Assembly: GCF_018141185.1 (NCBI RefSeq)
Contig: NZ_CP058560.1
Location: 1,583,501 to 1,647,500 of the forward strand
From: Methanobacterium alkalithermotolerans
Lineage (GTDB): Archaea > Methanobacteriota > Methanobacteria > Methanobacteriales > Methanobacteriaceae
Direction of reading: 5' to 3'
DNA length: 64,000 bases
Shown here: in pieces, positions 30,855 through 39,293 of the stretch
Layout: the number at the start of each line of letters is the position of its first letter
How positions within the stretch are numbered: the stretch's first letter is position 1
Made by a program: the position numbers and the translations under genes
The notes under the pieces: model-generated
Database searches by the model: none
Told to the model about the DNA's origin: nothing
Seen by the model: only the letters and a program-made list of their open reading frames with translations

Positions 30855-31319
30855 ATGAAAACATTGATGGTACTTAATCCCAAACGATGCAGTGAATGCC
30901 AGGATTGTATTAATGCCTGCAAAAGAGAACATGGAGTGGCCAGAGCAAAAAAAATAGGCAATATGCCTGTTTTCTGTTTGCAATGTCACCCTGAAAAGGC
31001 ACCATGTGCCCGTATATGTCCCACCGGGGCCATAAAAGAATACGATAAATCACTGATGGTTGATGAGAAATCGTGTATTATGTGTAGACTATGCATGATT
31101 GCCTGTCCGGTGGGGATGCTGGTAACTGATGAAGATAAAAAATCCGTTCAAAAATGCACTCTCTGTCTGGACTCAGACAAGATAATTCCTGCCTGTGTGG
31201 ATGCCTGTAAAGATAATGTTCTGAAAGTATTCTCCATTGAAGAGCTGGAAGAACTAAAAAAAGATATAAAATTTACAGAGATATTAGAAGAAGCCATGAA
31301 ATCATATAAATCCAATTAA
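30855..31319 (+). CDS. Polyferredoxin subunit linked to CODH/ACS
   Basis: The 154-residue protein has four Cys clusters: CSECQDCINAC, CLQC...CARICP, CIMCRLCMIACP and CTLC...CVDAC. This is the HycB/DmsB-like layout that binds up to four 4Fe-4S clusters. It lies 34 bases after cdhE, with GGTGATTAA ahead of the ATG. It is very similar in design to PorE and PorF at 49-50 kb. The likely role is to deliver low-potential electrons for CO2 reduction by CdhA; the partner donor is not identified. Confidence 0.9.
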   Translation: MKTLMVLNPKRCSECQDCINACKREHGVARAKKIGNMPVFCLQCHPEKAPCARICPTGAIKEYDKSLMVDEKSCIMCRLCMIACPVGMLVTDEDKKSVQKCTLCLDSDKIIPACVDACKDNVLKVFSIEELEELKKDIKFTEILEEAMKSYKSN

Positions 31320-31355
31320 TATGATTAGCCACTTCTTTTACTAATCCCCTACTCA

Positions 31356-31364
31356 TTTTTTTTT
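31356..31364 (+). terminator. Oligo-T terminator of the CODH/ACS operon
   Basis: Nine consecutive T residues lie 37 bases after the last operon gene. This is the first long U-tract downstream of the operon. Confidence 0.5.
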
Positions 31365-31409
31365 AAATTTTAAAAATCTATTTAATTTAAACTAATTTTT
31401 AACTTAATA

Positions 31410-32759
31410 CTACAGCTTCAGGTGGAAGCTATTTAAAGTAATTTTGATGTATTTTGATGTATTCTTGATATCACTGGGCTTTCCTGCAAACCATAAGTAA
31501 TATAAATCACCGTTACTGCGGAAGATATATACTGATGTTCTGGAGGGGGGATCAACTTCAAAATTATCACTTTGTACTTCATATCCCGAATAACCTGCTA
31601 TATTTAACGGCTGCTTGGTAACTTTTAGAGCATTCTGCTCATTAAAAACATCTATTATAACATCTGCAAACTCATCTGCAGTTAAATCTTCCACATCCTT
31701 TTTTATATTAAGGGAAAATTTAATATTATTTTTAGAACAAAAACCAATCAATAACTTACCTTTTTGATTAATTTCAGATATCAGCCAGGCGTTATGGTAG
31801 TCAAAACTGAAAAATTCGTTTTCATAGTGTTCCAGTTCCGGGCTAATTTCTATCAAATCAAGAGCATCTTTTGCTCTTTTTCTTACATATATATATTTTT
31901 CTTCCAGAGCCTTTTCCAGATAGGGTATGGCACGCACATCTCCAATCCTGCCCAATGCTTCAGCTGCTTTTCCCCTAACATAACGGTTTTCATCTCTTTT
32001 TCTACTATTAGAGAGTGCTTTAGCCAGCGGCATGGTAGCCTTTCTATCCCCAATCCGGCCCAGTGCATCTGCGGAAATAGCCCTGGTCTGCCAGTCAAAA
32101 TCATATAATTTTTCTAATAAGGGCTTTATAGCATGTTTTTTCATTTTTTCCAGGGATATAACTGCTTGACGTCTTACATCAACATCTTCATCATTTAGGA
32201 CGTTTAAAAGTGGCTTTAATGCTTTTTTATCTCCAATTCTACCCAGGGCCTGAGCAGAACTTTTTCGAACTGCCCATTCTTTATCCTTAAGTGCATTAAT
32301 GAGACTGTCTGTTGCCAGTGGATCTTTTAATTCACCTAATGCCCTGGCTGCAAATTTCCGCACATATTCATCTTCATCAGTTTCAAGGGAGTAAATCAAT
32401 GATTCTAAAGCCTGCAAATCTTTTATTTTTCCTAATGACTCGGCAGATTTCCACCTTACTTCACTATCTGGATCTTCTAATGCATCTATAAGTCCATTAA
32501 CTGCTTTTTTATCTCCAATACGGCCCAAAGCTTCTGCTGCATAGGCTCGGACCGATCCCATGACTGAGTATTCCTCTTGCCAGGAATCATACCTTAGGGT
32601 TTCAACTAAAGCATCAGTAGCCTCTTCATTTCCAACATATTTTAATGCACGACTAGCTTCTTTCCTTAATACCAAGTCTTCGTGAAATAAAGCTTCAATT
32701 AGTCCTTCAACATCATCATTAGCCATTAATTTATCTATATCTGGTTTATATATGGCCAT
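31410..32759 (-). CDS. HEAT-repeat protein with C-terminal PsbP-like domain
   Basis: The first ~295 residues are about nine HEAT/PBS-lyase-type repeats of around 31 residues, with recurring AAEALGRIGDKKAV and SLGKIKDLQAL patterns. After a short linker, the C-terminal ~140 residues (about 310-449) resemble the PsbP-like/MOG1 fold common in methanobacterial proteins: FSFDYHNAWLIS, GYSGYEVQ and IKITLNSFHLKL. No signal peptide is visible, so it is probably cytoplasmic and a scaffold. PBS-lyase naming does not imply phycobilin chemistry. The next gene upstream on this strand is the large glycosyltransferase-like gene, 102 bases away. Confidence 0.82.
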   Translation of the reverse strand: MAIYKPDIDKLMANDDVEGLIEALFHEDLVLRKEASRALKYVGNEEATDALVETLRYDSWQEEYSVMGSVRAYAAEALGRIGDKKAVNGLIDALEDPDSEVRWKSAESLGKIKDLQALESLIYSLETDEDEYVRKFAARALGELKDPLATDSLINALKDKEWAVRKSSAQALGRIGDKKALKPLLNVLNDEDVDVRRQAVISLEKMKKHAIKPLLEKLYDFDWQTRAISADALGRIGDRKATMPLAKALSNSRKRDENRYVRGKAAEALGRIGDVRAIPYLEKALEEKYIYVRKRAKDALDLIEISPELEHYENEFFSFDYHNAWLISEINQKGKLLIGFCSKNNIKFSLNIKKDVEDLTADEFADVIIDVFNEQNALKVTKQPLNIAGYSGYEVQSDNFEVDPPSRTSVYIFRSNGDLYYLWFAGKPSDIKNTSKYIKITLNSFHLKL

Positions 32760-32861
32760 CTTTTACTCCCCCTCTAATAAAGATGCTTTGTAAATTAATA
32801 GTGTCATAATCATAATTGATTCTATATTATTTTCTTTATTCCATTAAAAGTTTATTAATAA

Positions 32862-35432
32862 TTAAATGACCTGGGATGCCATTTCCAGAGCACTTTTTTC
32901 GCCATAAATTAGACTTAAATTTGAATAAAAAGTTAAATAAGATTTTAAGGGATTGATATCTTCACTTAGATTTAATTTATTTATATACTCCAGGGTAAGT
33001 TGTGCTGAGTTTTCGTCACCTGCCACAATATAAATATAAAAAGCATCTGCATAATGGTTCATACCATAGGGCTGGGGAATTCCATCATCTTCAAAACTAC
33101 CAGAGGCATCCTGATGATCTTTTAACCACAAAGAACCTTTTTTTATGGAATCTAAAACACTTTCATCTCCGGTGGATTCATAATACAGGCAAAGGCCTTT
33201 AAGAATTCCTATATTCTGGTAGGAAAAAGAACTCCAGGATCCATCACTCTCTTGAAGTTCTAATACTCCCTGAACTATAGCTTCTTTATTATCGGGATAC
33301 ATACCACTAACCAGGGCATTGGTTTTAAGTTGTATATAATTATCTTCAAATATTCCGGGACCATCATCTGATGGAGAAATTTTTATATTATTTGCTCCAG
33401 TTTGCTTATTAACAAATTTCAGGCCGTTTTCTGTTATTTTTTGACTTTCTGAAGTTTCCATTTCCATCAAAGGAAATATGGTTTCCATGGTCCCCAAAGT
33501 ATATTCTCCAGGAGGCGTTTCTGAGGGGAATGCTCCTCCTGGCATCTGTTTATATTCTAACCACTTTAAAAGATATGTGGAGCGATCTGAAACTTCTTGA
33601 TTACTACTTTCAATGGATATAAAGTTAAACAGGTTAGATATTTGGGCATTTAATGGATAATTACCCTTGAAACTACCTCCAAATTCCAGGTCAATAACCG
33701 GATTTCTATAATAATTTCCCCCGGCATCAGAGTAAGAATATCCATTCCAGAACTTCTCAATAAATTGCACGGTGCGGGAGTAATCATTATCTCCGGTGAT
33801 ATTCAAGGCCTTTCCAGGTGATTCTAGGGAGGGGTTACTTACATATTCATATACTGATGCATCACCTGTAATATAAGATGTTTTAAAGTGAGTATCTGAT
33901 GGCAAATAATTTAATAATCCATATTTAGATCCCGGGGCATTGTACATGTTTCGTCCCACAAAAATATAATCCACATTATACTTTTCCAGTAAAAAATAGG
34001 CTTCCCCGGGCAGGGATGTACCAAAAATTATATTTACCTCATTCTGGGTGTTTATGGTTTCAGCCACTGATGGTGCTTCTCCCATGAATCCCTGATAAAC
34101 TACCTTCCATAAAAGAACATCCCTTCGGTTGGTATTACCTATTAAAAGATAGGCTTCATCACGAAGGGTAAGAAAAATTGCATCAACAGGTGTGTTATCT
34201 TTTATCCATTCAAATGATTCTATTTCCTCGGGACTGGGCTGAACCACAAAGGAATAAGCACTAAATGCTCCCTGGGCAACAGGAGTTATAACCAGAATGA
34301 AAATAAATAAAAATCTAAAACCTTCTTTAAGATTCCTTTTTCCTAAGGAAAAATTGTACTTTTCTATGACTTTATTCAACTCAGGTAGGATTATTTTAGA
34401 AAAAACATAACCTCCCATTAATGCTAATGCTATGGCCGAATAAGGATCTCTGAATCGGAATGAATAACTACCAATGAGCAGGAAAAGCAAACCCCAAATT
34501 GCCAGAAATCGGTATAATGGATTTTTTGATTTAATAAATACATAAGAACCGTACAGTCCAAAAATTAACTGCAATAAACCTACCCATTTAGGGAAACCCA
34601 GCACACTAACCGGTACTATTTGGAGCCGTGCAAAATAAGAGGCCACATCCAGGACATAAAGCATTATTAAAATGAGTAAGGATATCCCCATACATTCCAC
34701 TGGCTTTTTCTTGAAAGAGGGAAGTGCAAAGGTAAAAATTAGTATAAATAGGACTATAACTAAAAATACCCATCCACGATGATTAAATAGGTAAAATATC
34801 CCCAGGATTCCGGCCCCTATCAGATATCTGTAATCCCCTTTGAATATTTTTAAAAAGCCTTTTAGAGCAAAATTATCCAGATTATGGTATCCGGGAATAC
34901 TTTTAATGTATTTTACCACCAGAAACAGTATCCCTACTGATAAAAGGATTCCCAGAGATTCAGGTATAAATACTGAGGTACGGGTTACAAAGGAGGGGAT
35001 AAATGCAAATAATAAGGTGGAAAGTAAAGCAGCTTTTTGATTATTAAAAATCTCCTGGGCTAATTTATATAACACTCCGATACTCAAAACACCCAGCACA
35101 GGCGGCAAAAGGAAAAATACCAGATCTGTTTGAAAAATTTGGTAAAGCACAGTACCAATTATATGGTATAAGGGAGGATATCCATAGGAAGCTAAACCAG
35201 TTAAAGATCGGGGATCATTTGAAATTATTCCAAAACCCTCTTCCACCATACGCATTACAATATCATGATGCAGGTAAGCATCGTTACCGGCAAATGAAAG
35301 ATTTCTACTGGGAATAAGCCGGACAAAAAAAGCTGTAATTAAGATTAAACCCAGATAAATCTTTTCAATCGAAGAGGGAATAATTTTTATATCTGTTTTG
35401 TTATTAGAAGGGGAGGATAAATCTTTAATCAT
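32862..35432 (-). CDS. STT3/GT39-like polytopic membrane protein with toroid-like C-terminal region
   Basis: This 856-residue membrane protein has about ten or more hydrophobic helices in residues 20-385. An early luminal loop has GNDAYLHHDIVMRM, similar to the catalytic Asp motif of STT3/AglB and GT39 enzymes that use lipid-linked sugars. A soluble stretch (about 399-545, SPEEIESFEWIKDNTPVDAI) resembles that after the membrane domain of archaeal AglB-like proteins, but no WWDYG acceptor motif is present. The C-terminal ~250 residues contain helical repeats with GGAFPS, DGSWSS and SGSFED turns near 620, 730 and 775, resembling the alpha/alpha toroid of terpene cyclases and prenyltransferases. 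The function is unknown; surface glycosylation is a guess. Confidence 0.65.
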   Translation of the reverse strand: MIKDLSSPSNNKTDIKIIPSSIEKIYLGLILITAFFVRLIPSRNLSFAGNDAYLHHDIVMRMVEEGFGIISNDPRSLTGLASYGYPPLYHIIGTVLYQIFQTDLVFFLLPPVLGVLSIGVLYKLAQEIFNNQKAALLSTLLFAFIPSFVTRTSVFIPESLGILLSVGILFLVVKYIKSIPGYHNLDNFALKGFLKIFKGDYRYLIGAGILGIFYLFNHRGWVFLVIVLFILIFTFALPSFKKKPVECMGISLLILIMLYVLDVASYFARLQIVPVSVLGFPKWVGLLQLIFGLYGSYVFIKSKNPLYRFLAIWGLLFLLIGSYSFRFRDPYSAIALALMGGYVFSKIILPELNKVIEKYNFSLGKRNLKEGFRFLFIFILVITPVAQGAFSAYSFVVQPSPEEIESFEWIKDNTPVDAIFLTLRDEAYLLIGNTNRRDVLLWKVVYQGFMGEAPSVAETINTQNEVNIIFGTSLPGEAYFLLEKYNVDYIFVGRNMYNAPGSKYGLLNYLPSDTHFKTSYITGDASVYEYVSNPSLESPGKALNITGDNDYSRTVQFIEKFWNGYSYSDAGGNYYRNPVIDLEFGGSFKGNYPLNAQISNLFNFISIESSNQEVSDRSTYLLKWLEYKQMPGGAFPSETPPGEYTLGTMETIFPLMEMETSESQKITENGLKFVNKQTGANNIKISPSDDGPGIFEDNYIQLKTNALVSGMYPDNKEAIVQGVLELQESDGSWSSFSYQNIGILKGLCLYYESTGDESVLDSIKKGSLWLKDHQDASGSFEDDGIPQPYGMNHYADAFYIYIVAGDENSAQLTLEYINKLNLSEDINPLKSYLTFYSNLSLIYGEKSALEMASQVI

Positions 35433-35712
35433 TAATACACCAGATTTTTTATATAGAGTATAATAGAAAATTTATTTTTAATTAATGAATTCCTGAAAAA
35501 GCCAGAAAGCTTATTTAATATTAAAACCCTTTTTCCCTTAAATTAGTTATATAATTATTGATTCTGCTTTAAAAACTAATTCTATTTTTTTTTCAGGAAT
35601 TAGAATAAAGAAAACATTTTGGATTTTAATTAAAAAAAGAATTGAATAATTAGTTAATTTTTTAATAATAAGGCTAATAAATCCATAAAAATAAACTAAT
35701 AATGATCTAAGT

Positions 35713-36861
35713 TTATAAAATATTTTTCAATATCCGGAATAACTTAGGATACTCTCGTGCCAGTTTTAGAATAGATAAACTGGATAAAGATTTAAAATCA
35801 TTGGTATTTAAGAATTTAATCAGGCCATTTAGTTCCTCATCATCCAGCTTATCGAAAATGGTCCGGTATTTAAGTGATTGCTGTAAATTTTTCCCAATTC
35901 TTTTTTTCCATTCTTTTTCATATCGGGAAAGATATGAGGAACTTAAATTTTCACATATAACTGCATCTGCTGCTATTTTTCCGGCTAAACTGGAACATAT
36001 TGCGGATAAGTGCATACCTCCTCCAGTAACTGGGTCAACATGTCCTGCAGCGTCTCCAGTTAATAAAATACCGGAGGAATAAGTTTTTTTTAAAGGACCA
36101 CTAATGGGAACGGCGCCCACATTTAACTCCACTATTTTTCCCTTTAAGGATGAAACAAATTTGTTTAAATGATAAATAGCTGGATTATCTCCATATCTTA
36201 TTCCCAGGCCGATATTGGCTCTATTTTCTCCCTTGGGGAAAATCCAGACATATCCTCCTGGAGCCTGGTTATATCCAAAGTGGAATTCCAGAAGTTCTGG
36301 ATGAATATCCACACCAACCATTTCATACTGGGCACATGAAACCAGATCATGTGGATTATAACCATCATGCAGGCCGGCCATGCGGGCTATTTGGGATTCC
36401 ACTCCGTCAGCACCAATAACAATTTTGGATGGGATTTCTATTAAATTACCCTGGTGGCGAACTATAACTCCTTTCACCTGACCTTTTTCTATTATCAAAT
36501 CTTTTACCTGGGTTTTAAGCATTATTTCTGTGCCTGCTTCAGCACTCTTAATGGCCAGTGTTTTATCCAGCATTTTACGCTCCATAATATAACCCTGGAG
36601 CATGCTGTTTTTAGTAATAAATTTTTCTCCATTAGGAGCATGAAGCACTGCACCTTCAATTTCAGAGCATATTAATTTTTGGGGAGGTTTCATTTCCAGG
36701 GTTTTAAAAAAAGATTGACTTACTCCTCCTGCACACTGAACAGGAGTTCCTATTTCCTGATTTTTTTCAATCATTAACACGTTAATGTCTTGTTTAGATG
36801 CATAAAGTGATGCTATGGATCCTGAAATTCGTCCCCCTACCACCACCACATCATATTTCAT
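35713..36861 (-). CDS. Geranylgeranyl reductase family FAD protein
   Basis: It saturates the prenyl chains of archaeal lipids (digeranylgeranylglycerophospholipid reductase). The N-terminal Rossmann motif reads VVVVGGRISGS (about 5-15), the GGR-type variant of GxGxxG. Family features are PVQCAGGVS near 42 and the second FAD motif LLTGDAAGHVDPVTGGGM near 267. It is 382 residues long. Its start overlaps by 11 bases the end of a 58-residue ferredoxin gene. In Methanosarcina a ferredoxin encoded beside the reductase supports full reduction, so this pair probably works together. It could reduce a quinone or other isoprenoid instead. Confidence 0.85.
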   Translation of the reverse strand: MKYDVVVVGGRISGSIASLYASKQDINVLMIEKNQEIGTPVQCAGGVSQSFFKTLEMKPPQKLICSEIEGAVLHAPNGEKFITKNSMLQGYIMERKMLDKTLAIKSAEAGTEIMLKTQVKDLIIEKGQVKGVIVRHQGNLIEIPSKIVIGADGVESQIARMAGLHDGYNPHDLVSCAQYEMVGVDIHPELLEFHFGYNQAPGGYVWIFPKGENRANIGLGIRYGDNPAIYHLNKFVSSLKGKIVELNVGAVPISGPLKKTYSSGILLTGDAAGHVDPVTGGGMHLSAICSSLAGKIAADAVICENLSSSYLSRYEKEWKKRIGKNLQQSLKYRTIFDKLDDEELNGLIKFLNTNDFKSLSSLSILKLAREYPKLFRILKNIL

Positions 36862-37027
36862 CTTTTTCCTCCTGGAATGCTCCTAAAGGACAAATATAAA
36901 TGCAATTTTTACAATTATTACATCCTTCGAGAACTTCAATTTTATATCCATTAAGTTCTATTATTCCTAAGGGACACACACTAGCGCATGCACCGCAGTA
37001 ACCACATAATTCTGCCTGGAATATCAT
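36851..37027 (-). CDS. Small 2[4Fe-4S] ferredoxin (58 residues) overlapping geranylgeranyl reductase
   Basis: The frame runs from ATG 37025-37027 to TGA 36851-36853. It encodes two classic clusters: CGYCGACASVCP (about residues 8-19) and CNNCKNCIYICP (about 36-47). AGGTGC lies four bases upstream of the ATG. Its last 11 bases overlap the start of the reductase gene, so translation is coupled. The obvious role is electron donor to that reductase, by analogy with the ferredoxin/GGR pair of Methanosarcina. It is too short for many gene callers. Confidence 0.9.
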   Translation of the reverse strand: MIFQAELCGYCGACASVCPLGIIELNGYKIEVLEGCNNCKNCIYICPLGAFQEEKDEI

Positions 37028-37148
37028 TTAAGCACCTTTTATAACCAGCCCGGGAGATGGTTAATCTCTTGAGTTATATTATAATAATCATAGATTATAT
37101 ATAAAATACCATCAGGAAATTTATAAAATCATGACCATAACCGTTAAG

Positions 37149-37160
37149 TTAATATATGAT
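37149..37160 (+). promoter_or_regulatory. TATA box for tRNA-Leu
   Basis: TAATATATGATA lies about 28 bases upstream of the mature tRNA 5' end, the spacing expected for an archaeal tRNA promoter. Confidence 0.5.
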
Positions 37161-37181
37161 ATTGTACAATCTACGATAGTA

Positions 37182-37268
<87 letters not shown>

Positions 37269-37407
37269 ATAATATTTTATTTGTCATTAGATGGGTTCTA
37301 ATTACTGTTTTGACATTAAAAATTATATTTAGTTGTGATATTAGGGTAAAGTATATATGTGGGATAATATAAATTCATGAAAATCTAACTGATACATATT
37401 TTATCAC

Positions 37408-37480
37408 GCCTTAGTGGCTCAGCCGGTAGAGCGATGCCTTGGTAAGGCATAGGTCGGGGGTTCGAATCCCCCCTAAGGCT
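37408..37480 (+). tRNA. tRNA-Thr (anticodon GGU)
   Basis: The acceptor stem GCCTTAG (37408-37414) pairs with CTAAGGC (37473-37479); discriminator T at 37480 is normal for archaeal tRNA-Thr. The anticodon arm ATGCC-TTGGTAA-GGCAT gives anticodon GGT. The T arm is CGGGGGTTCGAATCCCCC. No intron or encoded CCA is present. It lies 142 bases after the tRNA-Leu. Confidence 0.96.
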
Positions 37481-37631
37481 TTATATTGACATTTATTTTT
37501 CTGATTTATTATTTTGGTTTGATTCTATATTTTTTTTGATAACAGCAAATTTTATATATGGTTTACAAGTAATTGGTTTTTTCTGATAATGTAACCTAAT
37601 TTTTAAATTAAAATAATCAGGTGAAACAATA

Positions 37632-38438
37632 ATGGAAAAAAAGATAGCCCAAATATCTGATATTCACTTTGGGGAAAAACATTTTTCTGGTGATTTGAAA
37701 AAAAATCTGTTTAATCAGCTTCAGGAAGACAATCCTGATCTGATTATCGTGGCCGGTGATTTAACTACCTGGGGTTATCATTCCGAATATGAAGCTGCCG
37801 GTGAGTACATAAAAGAGCTGAATACTATTGCAAAAACATTCACCATACCAGGGAACCATGATGCCCGAAATGTGGGCTTATTGCATTTTGAAAAATTGAT
37901 TGGAAACCGTAAATTTGTCCATATTGATAAAAAGGGAGGATTTGCAGTAATAGGTCTTGATTCATCTGAACCAGATATTGATGATGGCCAGATTGGATTG
38001 GACCAGAGGGAATGGCTCAAAAAGGAACTGGAAAAAATTCCATCCAGCCTGTGTAAAATTGTAACCTTTCACCATCATCTCCTTCCTATACCTCAAACTG
38101 GAAGAGAAAAGAATATCTTGCTGGATTCAGGAGATTTATTACATATTTTTGATATATATGGTGTTGATTTTGTCTTGAATGGCCATAAACACGTACCAAA
38201 TGTTTGGATGATAGAAAAAATGGCTGTTGTCAATTCTGGAACTGCAACCAGTTACCGGCTCAGAGGCAATACTTTCCCCTCCCATAATGAAATCTTAATC
38301 CGGGAAGGAGATATCCAAATAAATCTCATTAATACTGAAAATGGAGATAAAAAAGAAATGGCTAACTATTCAGTAAAAATGGACCAGGAAGAGTATTTAA
38401 TTTGTTCTTATAAACACATGAGGCATAATATCCTCTAA
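37632..38438 (+). CDS. Calcineurin-like metallophosphoesterase
   Basis: The 268-residue protein has the full metallophosphoesterase motif series: ISDIHFG (about 7-13), VAGDLTTWG (about 39-47), IPGNHDARN (about 72-80), TFHHHLLPIP and NGHKHVP (about 181-187). These provide the Asp, Asn and His ligands of the two metals. The layout resembles the 3',5'-cyclic-nucleotide phosphodiesterase CpdA/Icc group, but the substrate is unproven. No signal peptide is seen. It stands alone between the tRNAs and the membrane protein/PhoU pair. Confidence 0.85.
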   Translation: MEKKIAQISDIHFGEKHFSGDLKKNLFNQLQEDNPDLIIVAGDLTTWGYHSEYEAAGEYIKELNTIAKTFTIPGNHDARNVGLLHFEKLIGNRKFVHIDKKGGFAVIGLDSSEPDIDDGQIGLDQREWLKKELEKIPSSLCKIVTFHHHLLPIPQTGREKNILLDSGDLLHIFDIYGVDFVLNGHKHVPNVWMIEKMAVVNSGTATSYRLRGNTFPSHNEILIREGDIQINLINTENGDKKEMANYSVKMDQEEYLICSYKHMRHNIL

Positions 38439-38623
38439 ATAATTATAATCTTATACTGTTGATCTTTTGTAAAACATCTTTATTGTAAAGTCATCCCCTA
38501 TAGGATTTTGTTCCTTAATAGAGAAAATAAATACCTAATGTAAGAATATATATTTGATAAAAATAAAAACTTATCTGATAAACACTCAAGGAGAATTATT
38601 AAATTGAATTTGTATGTGATAAA

Positions 38624-39265
38624 ATGAGCAAGGCATTTGATGTAGCAATGGCAGGAGTAATATCTGGAATTGTGGCTTTCACCACTTCCCAAATTGGAGT
38701 GGGGGGAACCATAATTGGTGCAGTACTGGGATCAATGCTCTATCAGATTATGTCTCACTATGTTAAAGAACCTCTGGAAAAAGTTGATACTCAAAAAATA
38801 GAGACCAGAATAGTTTATGCTATTCCCCTAATACTCATCCTGGCCATTGAGATAATATACGTACTGGCCCCCCTCTACTGGAAACCTCAGGAAATACTTT
38901 ATTTTTTACAGGGAGCCACTAACTGGAATCTTTTTAGATCTATTGGAACGGGATTAATTGTAATGGGAATTTATCCTATTATTCAACCGGAAAATATTCA
39001 AAAAAAATATGGATATGTGGTTTTAAGTATGGGAATAGTGATATTACTCCGGGGCTTTTTAGATGCGGCTTCTCCCCTGGTAGAACTCTACTCTGGATTT
39101 TTCATTGAATTTGCTATTCCATTATCCATAATCCTTATTCTGGCCTTATCTTATGTAATCCTGTCATTATTTAAGGAATCCATAAACATTAGAAATAAAG
39201 ATGTATCTAAAAAGATGGAACAAAAATTGGAAAATGAAGAAATCAGTACACAAGAAGAAGATTAG
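38624..39265 (+). CDS. Membrane protein of unknown function upstream of PhoU-like gene
   Basis: I do not recognise a named family. The 213-residue protein starts with a Gly-rich hydrophobic segment (AGVISGIVAFTTSQIGVGG, about 10-28). Further hydrophobic stretches lie near 66-88, 100-118, 128-147 and 160-181, and a highly charged C-terminal tail starts after 190. The start follows GTGATAAA. It is 28 bases upstream of an HTH-PhoU gene in the same direction, so a shared role in ion or phosphate homeostasis is a reasonable but unproven guess. Confidence 0.7.
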   Translation: MSKAFDVAMAGVISGIVAFTTSQIGVGGTIIGAVLGSMLYQIMSHYVKEPLEKVDTQKIETRIVYAIPLILILAIEIIYVLAPLYWKPQEILYFLQGATNWNLFRSIGTGLIVMGIYPIIQPENIQKKYGYVVLSMGIVILLRGFLDAASPLVELYSGFFIEFAIPLSIILILALSYVILSLFKESINIRNKDVSKKMEQKLENEEISTQEED

Positions 39266-39293
39266 ATAAATAATATTTTAATTAAGGGATATA

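Noticed and set aside
31870..32759. DNA-level repeats in the HEAT gene considered as a repeat array or CRISPR
   Set aside because: The periodicity of about 93 bases comes from encoded HEAT repeats; unit sequences are degenerate and there are no identical repeats with spacers.
35713..36861. Loss of the GxGxxG flavin motif in geranylgeranyl reductase
   Set aside because: The GGRxxGS variant is common in this FAD family, so it does not indicate an inactive protein.
37161..37170. Perfect palindrome ATTGTACAAT before tRNA-Leu
   Set aside because: Ten bases in AT-rich DNA is easily chance, and it lies between the TATA box and the tRNA where no operator is expected.
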